From assembly GCA_034520365.1 (NCBI GenBank), contig JAXHNP010000007.1:620001-684000 (forward strand): a DNA stretch of 64,000 bases. Reading direction: 5' to 3'. Both the position numbers and the translations under genes were made by a program. Each line of letters opens with the position of its first letter. Positions within the stretch are counted from its first letter, which is position 1. The DNA comes from Desulfobacterales bacterium (GTDB taxonomy: Bacteria > Desulfobacterota > Desulfobacteria > Desulfobacterales > Desulfosalsimonadaceae). Of this stretch, positions 17,072 to 25,955 are shown in pieces. Below the pieces are notes generated by a model, which was given only the letters and a program-made list of their open reading frames with translations, was not told where the DNA came from and ran no database searches.

Positions 17072-18045
17072 CCGGCTTTGCTTTTGGATGGGTTCTGCTT
17101 CCCCTGGCCCTGGTGATCGATCTGGCGGCCGGAGACCCGCCCCGGCTTCCCCACCCGATTCGGCTGATGGGATGGGGGATCAGCCGGCTGGAGCCGCTTT
17201 TCCGAAAGCTTAAACTTCCTTTGACGGTTTCAGGGTTTTTGTTTGCCGCGCTGATGGTGGGCGCCGCTTTTCTCGCAGCTTTTGCCCTGGTGGCGGCGGC
17301 TATTTGGGTGCATCCGGTGCTGGGTGGCATCAGCCAGGTTCTTATCATTTATATATGCCTGGCTCCCCGGTGTCTGTATGATGAGGCCATGCATGTGCGC
17401 AGATCCCTTGCCGCTGGAGAGACTGAACATGCCAGGACCCGGATCGGGATGCTGGTGAGCCGCGATGTCAGGCACCTGGATGACACCGGCATTTCGCGGG
17501 CAGCGGTTGAGACCGTGGCGGAAAATTTTGTGGATGGCGTATTATCCCCGCTTTTTTATGCCGCCCTGCTGGGTGCGCCGGGCGCGGCAGCCTTTAAAAT
17601 GGCCTCCACCCTGGACTCCATGGTGGGCTATAAAAACGAGCGATACAAGGATTTCGGCAGGGCCTCGGCCCGCCTGGATGATCTGCTAAACTGGATTCCG
17701 GCACGGCTTTCATTGCCGATCATCGCGCTTGCCGCGCGCATGCTGTTTGATACCGGCGGCCGCGCCTTACAAACCGCTCGGCATGAGGGCAAAAACCACC
17801 AGAGCCCCAACGCCGGAAGGCCTGAGGCGGCATTTGCCGGCGCGCTCGGCGTGAAACTAAACGGGCCCAATATCTACCATGGCCGGTATGTGGATAAACC
17901 CTGGATCGGAAAAAATTTCAGGCCGCCCGTGCCTTCGGACATCTTAAAGGCGGGCCACCTGATGATGCTTTCCACCCTGCTCAGCGCGGTATTGATGACG
18001 GGCTTGCATGTAGTGGTGTTTGGAATTTATTTGCTTTCATCTTGA
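17068..18045 (+). CDS. cbiB: Adenosylcobinamide-phosphate synthase CbiB/CobD
   Basis: A 325-residue membrane protein of the CbiB family. LALVIDLAAGDPPRLPHPIRLMGWGI is the conserved N-terminus; RDVRHLDDTGISRAAVETVAEN, DSMVGYKNERYKDFGRASARLDD and AGRPEAAFAGALGV are further signatures. It attaches the aminopropanol phosphate to cobyric acid. It is coupled to cobQ by an ATGA overlap. Its TGA stop lies inside the -35 box of the next promoter, which shows how tightly the two units are packed. Confidence 0.95.
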   Translation: MTGFAFGWVLLPLALVIDLAAGDPPRLPHPIRLMGWGISRLEPLFRKLKLPLTVSGFLFAALMVGAAFLAAFALVAAAIWVHPVLGGISQVLIIYICLAPRCLYDEAMHVRRSLAAGETEHARTRIGMLVSRDVRHLDDTGISRAAVETVAENFVDGVLSPLFYAALLGAPGAAAFKMASTLDSMVGYKNERYKDFGRASARLDDLLNWIPARLSLPIIALAARMLFDTGGRALQTARHEGKNHQSPNAGRPEAAFAGALGVKLNGPNIYHGRYVDKPWIGKNFRPPVPSDILKAGHLMMLSTLLSAVLMTGLHVVVFGIYLLSS

Positions 18046-18070
18046 CAGTCTCTTTTCTGTTTACTATAAA
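18042..18070 (+). promoter_or_regulatory. Sigma70-type promoter of the btuB unit
   Basis: TTGACA (18042-18047) and TATAAA (18065-18070) with exactly 17 bases between. The start of transcription would be near 18077, just before the cobalamin riboswitch. The -35 overlaps the end of cbiB. Confidence 0.75.
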
Positions 18071-18078
18071 AATAAATG

Positions 18079-18253
18079 TTAGGGTGCAATGCAATACGCT
18101 TAATAGGGAATCCCGTGAAAGTCGGGAGTGGTCCCGCCGCTGTAACCCCGATTCGTTTGCTTGACGAAAACCTTTTCAGCCTTGATGCCACTTTTCGGCC
18201 AAAGCCGGATGGGAAGGCCGCTGAAAAGGCGGGGGAGCCAGAAGACCTGCCTT
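18079..18253 (+). ncRNA. Cobalamin (AdoCbl-type) riboswitch
   Basis: The conserved blocks are present in order: GGGAATCCCGTGAAAGTCGGG, GTCCCGCCGCTGTAACCCCG (a small variation of the usual CCGCCACTGTAA), GATGCCACT, GATGGGAAGGC, and the B12 box AGCCAGAAGACCTGCC ending at 18251. It is followed by a spacer and an intrinsic terminator, so cobalamin binding should stop transcription before the btuB-like gene. About 295 bases separate the aptamer from the receptor start. Confidence 0.93.
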
Positions 18254-18336
18254 AACCGATACATCGGTGACCTGCGGGATAACAGGCGCCGGATTTATTG
18301 TATTGATACATGCGAGGGCCAAGAAAACTGGGTGCA

Positions 18337-18377
18337 GCCCTCCGGATGCGATGCGTCGCCTCCGGAGGGCTTTTTTT
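18337..18377 (+). terminator. Intrinsic terminator, riboswitch expression platform
   Basis: GCCCTCCGGA (18337-18346) pairs with TCCGGAGGGC (18361-18370), followed by seven T. It stands between the riboswitch and the receptor gene and is the likely off-state of the switch. The leader 18378-18548 after it shows no further gene. Confidence 0.9.
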
Positions 18378-18548
18378 ATTTTAAGGCGCATTTAAAAGAA
18401 TACAGCTGCCACCCACTTGGTCATTTTCCGGGTTCCGTTGGCTAAAAGACCAAACCCTAAATCTTCAGCCGAAGACAGCCTCCATGGCTGACGGCATCCG
18501 GATTATGGCCATTTTTTTTATGGAGAATCGAAAACGACAGGCACGCAT

Positions 18549-20585
18549 ATGAGAAAGCAAGCGCACTTAGCTGGATGTATTATTTTAATTTCAGGTATCC
18601 TATTGTTTTTGTTTGATTCCGGTTTTGCGGAAGAAAAACAGACGAATTTTACCCTGGATCCGGTAGTTGTCACCGCCCGCGGGCAGCAGTCGGATTATCA
18701 GACCGGGGATGTGGATCAAGTGAACACGCCGTCTTTTTTTTCCACGATCACCCGGGATGAGTTTGAAGGCAAAATGGAGAACCTCTCCGAGGTAATTGAA
18801 AGCCAGGCGGGCATTCAGGTCCGTCAGTCCGGCGGTTTGGGCAGCTTTTCCACGGTTTCCATGCGCGGGGCCTCAAGTGACCAGGTCATGGTCTTCATGG
18901 ACGGGGTGCTTTTAAACGACGCCTCGGGCGGCGGGGTGGATTTAAGCAACATTGCCCTGGCGGATGTGGATTCGGTTGAAATCTACCAGGGCACCAGTCC
19001 GATAAACTTCGGCAAGGCCTCCATCGGCGGGGTGGTCAACATCCAGACCCGGCGTTCGAAAAAGGGATTCAATGCCAACGCGATCGCCGGCTACGGCTCT
19101 TTTAACACCCGGAAACTTTCCGCATTTATCAATCACAAGCCCGGCAGATGGGATTACCTGATTTCCGCGGATTACATGGATTCGGATAATGATTTTGAGA
19201 TCGAAAATGACAACGGCACGCCGCAAAACCCGGCGGATGACCGGACAGAGGATCGAAACAATGCCCAGTTTGACCAGGCCAACGTTCTTACCCGACTCGG
19301 ATATGATTTCACGAAAAATGCCCGGCTGGACATTATGAACAAGTGGTTTTCCAAAGACCAGGGCATCCCCTCCTGGAACAACAGCCCGCGGACAGAAACC
19401 GAACTGGACACGGAGCGGAACATCAGCACGCTTAAATTGACCTTAAACGATATCACCCCGCTTCATTTAAACACCAGCACCCAGGTGGACTACCTGGTCA
19501 AGGAGGAGTTATATGACGACGCCGACAACCATATCGGGCTGGGCCGGCAGAAAAACCGCTACGATACGGATCGTTTAAGCGGGCGCTTTTTTGCCGAATG
19601 GCTGAGTGACCGGCACTCCCTTCGTCTGACTTTAGAAGCCCTGAATGAAACCTATGAGGCAGAAAACGAGTTAAACGGCGAAAAGACCAACGACAGCGAC
19701 CGCCGCAGCTTTTCCGCGGGCATCCAGGATACGGTGTTTTTTGCCAATGACCGGCTGAGCATCACCCCGGCTGTCCGGTATACGCATATTTCGGATGATT
19801 TTTCAGCAGACGGGGATGCCCTGGGGATCGATCCGGTGGATGACGCCCGAACCAACGATCACTTCATGCCGCAGATCGGGGTCAAATTTCAGGCAAGCGA
19901 TCAGGTCACCGTAAAATCCAATCTGGCCAAATATTTTCGTGAGCCCTCCTTTTTTGAACTCTTCGGGGACCGGGGCATATTCCTTGGCAACCCGGAGCTG
20001 GAGGCAGAATCGGGGGTCAATTTCGACATCGGCCTTCAGTATTTTCGCCAGTGGTCGGAGGGCCGGCTGAACCGTCTGTCCGCAAAAGCGGTCTATTTCT
20101 ACAGTCAGGTGGATGACATGATTACGCGCACCTATAACGCCCGCGGTATCGGCAAGGCGGACAATATTTCAGAGGCATCCATCAACGGCATTGAAACCCG
20201 CATCAGTGCGGAAGTCTTCGGGAATTTCCGCCTGATCGGCCAGTACACCTTTCAGGACGCGGAAAACAAAAGCCGGATCGCATCCTTTGACGGCAATCAG
20301 CTGCCCGGTAAGTTCAGGCATTCCTGGCTGGGACGGATCGAATACAACTGGCGGCAGCTAAAACTCTACACCGAATACATCAATGAATCGGACATGTATT
20401 ACGACTCGGCCAATCTGCTGGAAGCGCCCACGAAGACCGAGGTCAACTGCGGCTTGAGCTACCTCATGGATTCCTGGCGTATCAGCCTTGAAGCCAAAAA
20501 TATCGGTGATGACCGTTATGAGGAGTTTAACGGCTATCCGCTGCCCGGGCGCTCTTTTTTTGCAAGCATTAAATATTCATTATAA
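18549..20585 (+). CDS. btuB: TonB-dependent receptor, BtuB-like (cobalamin/corrinoid)
   Basis: 678 residues: signal peptide (IILISGILLFLFDSGFA), a TonB-box-like NFTLDPVVVTARG, the plug domain (VMVFMDGVLLNDAS, VEIYQGTSPINFGKASIGGV) and a beta-barrel ending in the aromatic ASIKYSL. Sequence alone says TonB receptor; the substrate comes from the cobalamin riboswitch and its own terminator directly upstream and from cobQ-cbiB before that. It should bring corrinoids into the periplasm. The beta-propeller gene follows 20 bases later in the same unit. Confidence 0.88.
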   Translation: MRKQAHLAGCIILISGILLFLFDSGFAEEKQTNFTLDPVVVTARGQQSDYQTGDVDQVNTPSFFSTITRDEFEGKMENLSEVIESQAGIQVRQSGGLGSFSTVSMRGASSDQVMVFMDGVLLNDASGGGVDLSNIALADVDSVEIYQGTSPINFGKASIGGVVNIQTRRSKKGFNANAIAGYGSFNTRKLSAFINHKPGRWDYLISADYMDSDNDFEIENDNGTPQNPADDRTEDRNNAQFDQANVLTRLGYDFTKNARLDIMNKWFSKDQGIPSWNNSPRTETELDTERNISTLKLTLNDITPLHLNTSTQVDYLVKEELYDDADNHIGLGRQKNRYDTDRLSGRFFAEWLSDRHSLRLTLEALNETYEAENELNGEKTNDSDRRSFSAGIQDTVFFANDRLSITPAVRYTHISDDFSADGDALGIDPVDDARTNDHFMPQIGVKFQASDQVTVKSNLAKYFREPSFFELFGDRGIFLGNPELEAESGVNFDIGLQYFRQWSEGRLNRLSAKAVYFYSQVDDMITRTYNARGIGKADNISEASINGIETRISAEVFGNFRLIGQYTFQDAENKSRIASFDGNQLPGKFRHSWLGRIEYNWRQLKLYTEYINESDMYYDSANLLEAPTKTEVNCGLSYLMDSWRISLEAKNIGDDRYEEFNGYPLPGRSFFASIKYSL

Positions 20586-20605
20586 ACCGATTGAAAGGAG
20601 AATTT

Positions 20606-21898
20606 ATGTCAAACATTCAAACAAAAACAGGCATCAACATTTTATTAACCATTTTTTTGATCTGCGGGCTTTGCGCAGCAGGCCATGCGGGGCAGAAGGC
20701 GGTGATAGCCACCGTGTCCCCCGACTATGAAAGCGGGGCGCATGCCCTTGCATCCGTGGAGCCCCTGGGCGGACCCCGGGATATTCAGACCAACCTGGCC
20801 CCGACCGGCTCGGATATCACGGTGACGGCTTTTGGGGAATATTTTTACCGGCTTGAAAGGAGCGGTGCCCACAACATAAGCAAGTATCATGTGAATGCGC
20901 CGACGGAAGTGATCTGGCAGTATTCCACGGAAGGCCGTGATGAGAACAGCAACCCCCATGATATCGTATTTGTGAATTCCGAAAAAGCCTATCTTTTACG
21001 CTACGGCTCGGATACGGCCTGGATCGTGAATCCATCGGCAGAGACGGAAGATGCGTTTAAAACCGGAGAGCTGGATTTGAGCGCATATGCAGATACCGAT
21101 GGCGTCCCGGAAATGCACTCCGGCATGGTGGTCGGGGACCGCTTGTTTATCACCCTGCAGCGGGTGGATTATTCCGCCGGCTTCTCCGACGTGGAATACA
21201 ACACCCCGTATGTGGCTGTTTTCGACACAAAAACGGACGAAGAGATCGATGTCCTGGATTGCGGCTGTGAGATGAAGGGGATTGAAATCCCGGAGATTAC
21301 CAATCTGGGCGCCATTCAGTATCTGGATGTCACCGACAGGATCTACGTCCAGGGCATGGGCGATTATGATCAGACAGAAGGCGCCCCCATGGGCGGCATC
21401 GTCCGCATTGACCCGGACACCTATGAAACAGACGTGGTTCTGAGAGATGATTTCAGCGTTTACGGGGCGGTAACCGGCATGGTGGTGGTATCTGAAACCA
21501 AGGGCTATTTTATCGGGTATGCCGGATGGGGAGACAATACGCTATACACCTTTGATCCGGGCTGCGATACCGGATGCGGCATCGGCCCGGTGCCCGGTTT
21601 TGAAAATATCAGCATCGCCGGCATGGAATCCGGCGCTTATACGGATGAAAACGGGATGGCCTGGATATGTGTCCAGAGCCAGGAAAATCCCCGGGTGGAT
21701 ATTCTGAATCCGGCTGATGATACCATTGATGAGAGCCTTTCCACAGAGTTGAACCCGCTTAAGGTGGCGTTTACCGGAAGCGGGACAAATGATGACGGGT
21801 CCGGAGATGATGATGGGACCGGAGATGATGATGGGGAGGAAGCCGACGATGACGGCGGCAGCAGCAGCAGCGGCTGTTTTATCGGGGGGTTGAAATAG
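20606..21898 (+). CDS. Exported beta-propeller-like protein, possible BtuG-type corrinoid-binding partner
   Basis: 430 residues from the ATG at 20606, which has a GAAAGGAG site; an in-frame ATG 15 bases upstream lacks spacing. A signal peptide (NILLTIFLICGLCAAGHA) is followed by repeated YncE-like blades: AYLLRYGSDTAWIVNPS, TPYVAVFDTKTDEEIDVLDC, GGIVRIDPDTYETDVVLRDD, ENPRVDILNPADDTIDESLS. The end is an Asp/Gly linker and SSSSGCFIGGLK, which looks like a cut-short CFIATA-type C-terminus. It is the second gene of the riboswitch unit, like the surface propeller BtuG that sits on BtuB in Bacteroides. Corrinoid binding is inferred; the lipobox is not convincing. Confidence 0.6.
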   Translation: MSNIQTKTGINILLTIFLICGLCAAGHAGQKAVIATVSPDYESGAHALASVEPLGGPRDIQTNLAPTGSDITVTAFGEYFYRLERSGAHNISKYHVNAPTEVIWQYSTEGRDENSNPHDIVFVNSEKAYLLRYGSDTAWIVNPSAETEDAFKTGELDLSAYADTDGVPEMHSGMVVGDRLFITLQRVDYSAGFSDVEYNTPYVAVFDTKTDEEIDVLDCGCEMKGIEIPEITNLGAIQYLDVTDRIYVQGMGDYDQTEGAPMGGIVRIDPDTYETDVVLRDDFSVYGAVTGMVVVSETKGYFIGYAGWGDNTLYTFDPGCDTGCGIGPVPGFENISIAGMESGAYTDENGMAWICVQSQENPRVDILNPADDTIDESLSTELNPLKVAFTGSGTNDDGSGDDDGTGDDDGEEADDDGGSSSSGCFIGGLK

Positions 21899-22087
21899 AA
21901 TGCGGGACAGTGCGATATCATCCGTATAATTCCAAAAACGCTTGACAGCAAAAAAGGAAGTTCGATAAAAATAGACGTTAAATCGGCGGAAGAATCCGTC
22001 ATTGGCAGGATTTAAATAAACATCCTGCAAAAAACAAAATCGGGTTTCCCGTGATCTAAGGGAAATCCGTCCATATTTCGAATAAAA

Positions 22088-22139
22088 GCCACGAAGGCAT
22101 GACCTTCCAAAAGAAGGAAGGGCTTTCGTGGCTTTTTTT
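22088..22139 (+). promoter_or_regulatory. GCCACGAAGG hairpin, copy 3
   Basis: GCCACGAAGG (22088-22097) and CTTTCGTGGC (22123-22132) flank 25 bases holding an inner hairpin CCTTC/GAAGG, followed by seven T. It lies 190 bases after the propeller gene and about 65 bases before the remains of a DtxR-type regulator gene. It could terminate the btuB unit or belong to the leader of the lost gene. The arms are the same as in copies 1 and 2. Confidence 0.6.
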
Positions 22140-22202
22140 GTTTTAAAGCGGGGAAAATTTTCTGGACAAAGCGCTATACCACAAATTAAATTCTTGACGA
22201 AT

Positions 22203-22475
22203 ATTTTGAAAATCAGGGATGATACGGCGGACGAGGAAGCCTGCAAAATGGAGCATACCCTGAGCGAGGCCACACTGGACAGCCTGACGGATTTTATGGT
22301 TTTTATTCAGGAATGCCCGCGGGCCGGGGAGTCCTGGCTGCAGAACTTTGAGGAATACCGCGTCCAGGGCTATAAGCCGGAAAAGTGCAAATCGCGGAGC
22401 GGTGAATTCGCCTGCGAGTTGAAAGAACGGATTGATCATAGGGATTCTGATGAAGGCGGTGGATCTGGCAAATAA
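22203..22475 (+). pseudogene. DtxR/IdeR-type metal-dependent regulator, C-terminal remnant
   Basis: The frame gives DDTADEEACKMEHTLSEAT and then LTDFMVFIQECPRAGESWLQ with NFEEYRVQGYKPEKC. This matches the dimerisation and metal-binding region of DtxR-type repressors: the C-x-x-E-H set (CKMEH) is the primary metal site, and the FIxxCPRxGxxWL stretch is common in deltaproteobacterial members. The winged-helix DNA-binding half, about 65-70 residues, is missing, and no start with a ribosome site is seen. It is very likely non-functional. Its neighbours are metal and B12 uptake genes. Confidence 0.6.
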
Positions 22476-22503
22476 GAAAAGCGATGGGGTGGTATAGTTA
22501 TGA

Positions 22504-22719
22504 AATGACGCCGAGATTGCGGGAAAGCCTGCCAATGCCGGGCTGGCATATCAGGGAACAGACAAGGCCGGCGATTTTCTGCCAAAAACCCGCATGATGG
22601 GAACTATCGGCTGCGATATCTTTGAAGCAACAAACCTGGCCCTGGAATATTTCCATGACGAGTATGAAAACGATGACGCGGCCGATGTGATCACCGCGCA
22701 GCTGGCCGTTGAATTTTGA
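22504..22719 (+). other. Possible unidentified gene remnant
   Basis: A frame open from just after a TGA at 22501-22503 to the stop at 22717-22719 gives about 71 residues with protein-like composition, including TRMMGTIGCDIFEATN and ALEYFHDEYENDDAADVI. I do not recognise it. It follows the DtxR remnant on the same strand and may be the tail of another decayed gene. Bases 22720-22909 hold only an AATACCT-type repeat (22834-22864). Confidence 0.25.
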
Positions 22720-22909
22720 GCGGGGCGCGGCGATATTGCAATTATTTGACATCCCGGCATTTTGCGGCCATATTAAATTTTATGATGGCGTCTGAAGAGT
22801 TCCCCTTGCGGCCCTTTCAGGGGAAGATCGAGCCTGATACCCAATACCTAATACCTAATACCCGTTTACTTAAAAACTTCTATAGCGGGTCAGCAGATAG
22901 GGAGGCTTT

Positions 22910-24010
22910 ATGGGCAGCAGCAAGGTAATAACCCTGATACCCGGTGACGGCGTGGGACCGGAAATCTCCGAGGTGGCGAAATCCTGCATCTTTGCACTGG
23001 GGGTGGATATTGAATGGGATCTGCAGGAGGCGGGCGCCGCAGTGATCGCAAAGGAAAATACGCCGCTTCCGAAGCGGGTGATTGACTCCATCCGGAAAAA
23101 CAAGGTGGCGCTCAAAGGGCCGGTGGAGACCCCCATCGGAAAGGGCTTCAGAAGCGTCAATGTTCAGCTTCGTCAGCAGCTGGACCTCTTCGCCAATGTC
23201 AGACCCTGCAAGTTTTACGAAGGCGTCCACACCCGCATCACGAATCCCCAGAACATCAACATCGTCATTGTCCGGGAAAACACCGAAGATCTGTATGCGG
23301 GCATCGAGTTCATGGAGTCCTGCGGCCTGGACACCCCGTTTTTAAAATTTCTGCAGGAGCAGAAGGGCCTGGAGCTGGACTGTGACACGGGCCTGAGTAT
23401 CAAGCCGATATCGGTCAGGGCCTCCGAGCGGATCGGTAAATTCGCCTTTGAATATGCCCGGCAATACGGCCGGAAAAAGGTGACCGGCGTGGACAAGGCC
23501 AATATCATGAAATATTCTGACGGCTTGTTTATGAAAACGGTTGAATCGGTGAGCCAAAAATATCCGGAAATCGCCTATGAGCACAAGCTGGTGGACAACA
23601 TGTGCATGCAGCTGGTGCAGTATCCGGAAAAATACGATGTATTGGTGCTGCCCAACCTATACGGCGACATTGTCTCAGACCTGGCCGCCGGCATTGTGGG
23701 CGGGCTGGGTGTTGCCCCGGGCGCGAATATGGGCGAGGAATATGCCGTGTTTGAAGCGGTCCATGGCAGCGCCCCGGATATTGCGGGAAAGGATATGGTC
23801 AACCCCACCGGGCTTCTGCTCTCAACGGTTTTGATGCTTGAGCACATCGGGGAGATGGATGCGGCCAAAAAGCTGGAGCAGGCGGTTGCGGCGGTTTTAA
23901 AAGAAGGTGAAAAGGTCACCGCGGACCTTAAGGGAAGGGACAACCCCGCGCCGCCGGTCGGCACCCGGGCCATGGGCGAGGCGATCGTTGAAAAGATTCG
24001 GTCCATATAA
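22910..24010 (+). CDS. NAD-dependent isocitrate dehydrogenase (isocitrate/isopropylmalate dehydrogenase family)
   Basis: A 366-residue beta-decarboxylating dehydrogenase. IPGDGVGPEI starts the fold; RSVNVQLRQQLDLFANVRPC is the substrate loop type seen in isocitrate rather than isopropylmalate enzymes; YGDIVSDLAAGIVGGLGVAPG carries the metal Asp residues; EAVHGSAPDIAGKDMVNPTG contains the cofactor loop. It should oxidise isocitrate to 2-oxoglutarate, probably with NAD. Homoisocitrate dehydrogenase is the main alternative. The ATG is preceded by AGGGAGGCTTT. The glyoxylate bypass genes are 30 kb away in this window. Confidence 0.8.
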   Translation: MGSSKVITLIPGDGVGPEISEVAKSCIFALGVDIEWDLQEAGAAVIAKENTPLPKRVIDSIRKNKVALKGPVETPIGKGFRSVNVQLRQQLDLFANVRPCKFYEGVHTRITNPQNINIVIVRENTEDLYAGIEFMESCGLDTPFLKFLQEQKGLELDCDTGLSIKPISVRASERIGKFAFEYARQYGRKKVTGVDKANIMKYSDGLFMKTVESVSQKYPEIAYEHKLVDNMCMQLVQYPEKYDVLVLPNLYGDIVSDLAAGIVGGLGVAPGANMGEEYAVFEAVHGSAPDIAGKDMVNPTGLLLSTVLMLEHIGEMDAAKKLEQAVAAVLKEGEKVTADLKGRDNPAPPVGTRAMGEAIVEKIRSI

Positions 24011-24084
24011 TTCCGAGGCTTAATCCGTTCGCCAATCTGCCAGGCGCGCAAAGCATTTCCGTTACGGTCTCTGCTTCTTTGCTG

Positions 24085-25548
24085 TCACCGGATGAGCAGT
24101 TTATAGATGAACCGATGAATCCACCGGCCGTAGGGCGGATAGATCAGCCGGGTGCTGTTGAACCGCGGCTTGTATAATACTCCGCGGGCATTTGAAAAAC
24201 TGACGAAGCCTTCCCGGCCGTGGTAGCGGCCCATCCCGGAATCGCCCACGCCGCCGAAAGGCAGATCGTCCTGGGCGACGTGGAATAAGGTGTCGTTTAC
24301 CACCGCGCCGCCGGAATGGGTATTGGTCAGCACATGCTCAATTCGCCGGCGGTCATAGCCGAAGTAATAGAGCGCCAGCGGGTGGGGATGGGCATTTACA
24401 TAGGCGATCGCCTCACCCAGCGTATCATAGGGCAGAACCGGAAGCAGCGGTCCGAAGATTTCTTCTTTCATCACGCGCATTTCCTGCGTCACCCCTTGGA
24501 GTACATAAAACGGCATTTTGCGCGTACCCGTGAAATCCTCAGCCGCGGGGTTGATTGCGGTGATCTGCGCCCCCTTTTCCCGGGCATCTTCCAGCAGCCC
24601 CTGAATCCGCTGATACTGGCGATCATTGACAATGGCGGTAAACTGGGGATTGGTTTTCATGGCGGGAAACATTTTGGCGGTACAGGTCTTAAGATCCGCC
24701 ACAAATGCCTCTATGCGCTGTCCGGGGCAGAGCACGTAATCCGGGGCGATGCAGGTTTGACCGGCATTTAGGAGCTTGCCGAAGGCGATGCGTTCGGCCG
24801 CGTCCATGCCGGGCGTTGTGGGGCCGATGATGGCCGGGGATTTGCCGCCCAGCTCCAGAGTGACCGGAGTCAGGTTGTCGGCTGCGGCTCGCATGACATG
24901 TCTGCCGATGGCGGTGGAGCCGGTAAACAGGAGATGATCCCAGGGCTTGGCGGAAAATGTCGCCGCCGCGTCCGCTTCTCCGGTGATCACCGAAACGTGG
25001 TCTTCCCTGAATGTCCGGGCGATCATCTGCTGAAAAAGCGCCGAGGTGTTGGGTGTGAATTCGCTCATTTTAATCATCACCCGGTTGCCCGCGGCCAGGG
25101 CATAGGTTAAGGGCCCTGCTGCCAGATAAATCGGATAATTCCATGGTACAATAATGCCCACCACCCCTAATGGCTGGTATTGGATGCGGGCCCGGCCGGG
25201 CATGAAGGCGGGATTGACGCGGCGGCGGGCAGGCTTCATCCAGCGTTTCACCCGTTTTGCGGCATACCGGAGGCCTTCCACGGACGGGAAAAATTCGGCC
25301 AAAAGCGTCTCATCCGCAGCCCGGCCGTCAAAATCCGCATGAACGGCCTGAACGAATTCCGCCTGCCGCTCGATCAGCGCGGCTTTAAGCCGCTTCAGAT
25401 GGGCAATTCGCTGCTCTGCCGGTGTGATTGGCGCTTTTTGGAAGGCGTTTTTCTGGGCCTCAAAAATGCGGTCTATTTCGGCAAATTCCGGGTTTTCCGG
25501 CCGGCCGGGGCTTTCTGCGCCCTTCACGGTTTCGGCGTTATTTGGCAT
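24085..25548 (-). CDS. NAD(P)-dependent aldehyde dehydrogenase, coniferyl-aldehyde type
   Basis: A 487-residue ALDH. VTLELGGKSPAI holds the general base Glu232 and LLNAGQTCIAPDYVL the nucleophile Cys266; FTGSTAIGR is the cofactor loop. The C-terminus HVAQDDLPFGGVGDSGMGRY and the long hydrophobic tail (IHRFIYKLLIR) are characteristic of the class III/coniferyl aldehyde dehydrogenase branch, which oxidises medium or aromatic aldehydes to acids. It stands alone between convergent and divergent neighbours. The substrate is not determined. Confidence 0.88.
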   Translation of the reverse strand: MPNNAETVKGAESPGRPENPEFAEIDRIFEAQKNAFQKAPITPAEQRIAHLKRLKAALIERQAEFVQAVHADFDGRAADETLLAEFFPSVEGLRYAAKRVKRWMKPARRRVNPAFMPGRARIQYQPLGVVGIIVPWNYPIYLAAGPLTYALAAGNRVMIKMSEFTPNTSALFQQMIARTFREDHVSVITGEADAAATFSAKPWDHLLFTGSTAIGRHVMRAAADNLTPVTLELGGKSPAIIGPTTPGMDAAERIAFGKLLNAGQTCIAPDYVLCPGQRIEAFVADLKTCTAKMFPAMKTNPQFTAIVNDRQYQRIQGLLEDAREKGAQITAINPAAEDFTGTRKMPFYVLQGVTQEMRVMKEEIFGPLLPVLPYDTLGEAIAYVNAHPHPLALYYFGYDRRRIEHVLTNTHSGGAVVNDTLFHVAQDDLPFGGVGDSGMGRYHGREGFVSFSNARGVLYKPRFNSTRLIYPPYGRWIHRFIYKLLIR

Positions 25549-25570
25549 GATTTTTCCCCTTTATATGGAT

Positions 25571-25671
25571 CTTAATCGTACTCAGTCCCGCGTAAGCGGG
25601 ACGGTTCTCGTTCCCGTAATCGTACTCGAAAAAATTAAAAGCCGATTACGAGCATGAGTACGAGCACGAAC
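25571..25671. repeat. Degenerate hexamer repeat tract (CGTACTCG/TAATCG type)
   Basis: The stretch between the aldehyde dehydrogenase and the next gene is built from short related units such as AATCGTACTC, CTCGTTCCCGTAATCG and, in the other orientation, CGATTACGAGCATGAGTACG. A small hairpin GTCCCGC/GCGGGAC lies inside. Similar units recur at 62110-62146. The rest of the gap 25549-25955 shows no gene. Confidence 0.6.
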
Positions 25672-25955
25672 CAGCAGGAATTGAATTTACGGCAAATTTA
25701 TATCCTTAAGCTCCTTTTAGGTTCGGCCCCGGGCGCACGGCCCGGGGGGGATTACTTCTAAAGATCAAAATTTCCGATATACTAAAATAACAACTGTGCA
25801 GCCGTCTTGCCAGCTCAATTTGGGTCTGTAAAAACAGGCCTGTATTCCTTTGTGATTTCGAGGCCAATGCTTAAAATTTATATCGCCGCCTGACAAAATC
25901 AATATTTGTTGCGCTTGTTTTTGTATTAATTCAGGTTTTATGATAATTTAAAAGC

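Noticed and set aside
22834-22864. AATACCT repeats as a CRISPR array or telomere-like end
   Set aside because: Units are seven bases with no spacers, too short for CRISPR, and the tract is only about 30 bases long inside the chromosome.
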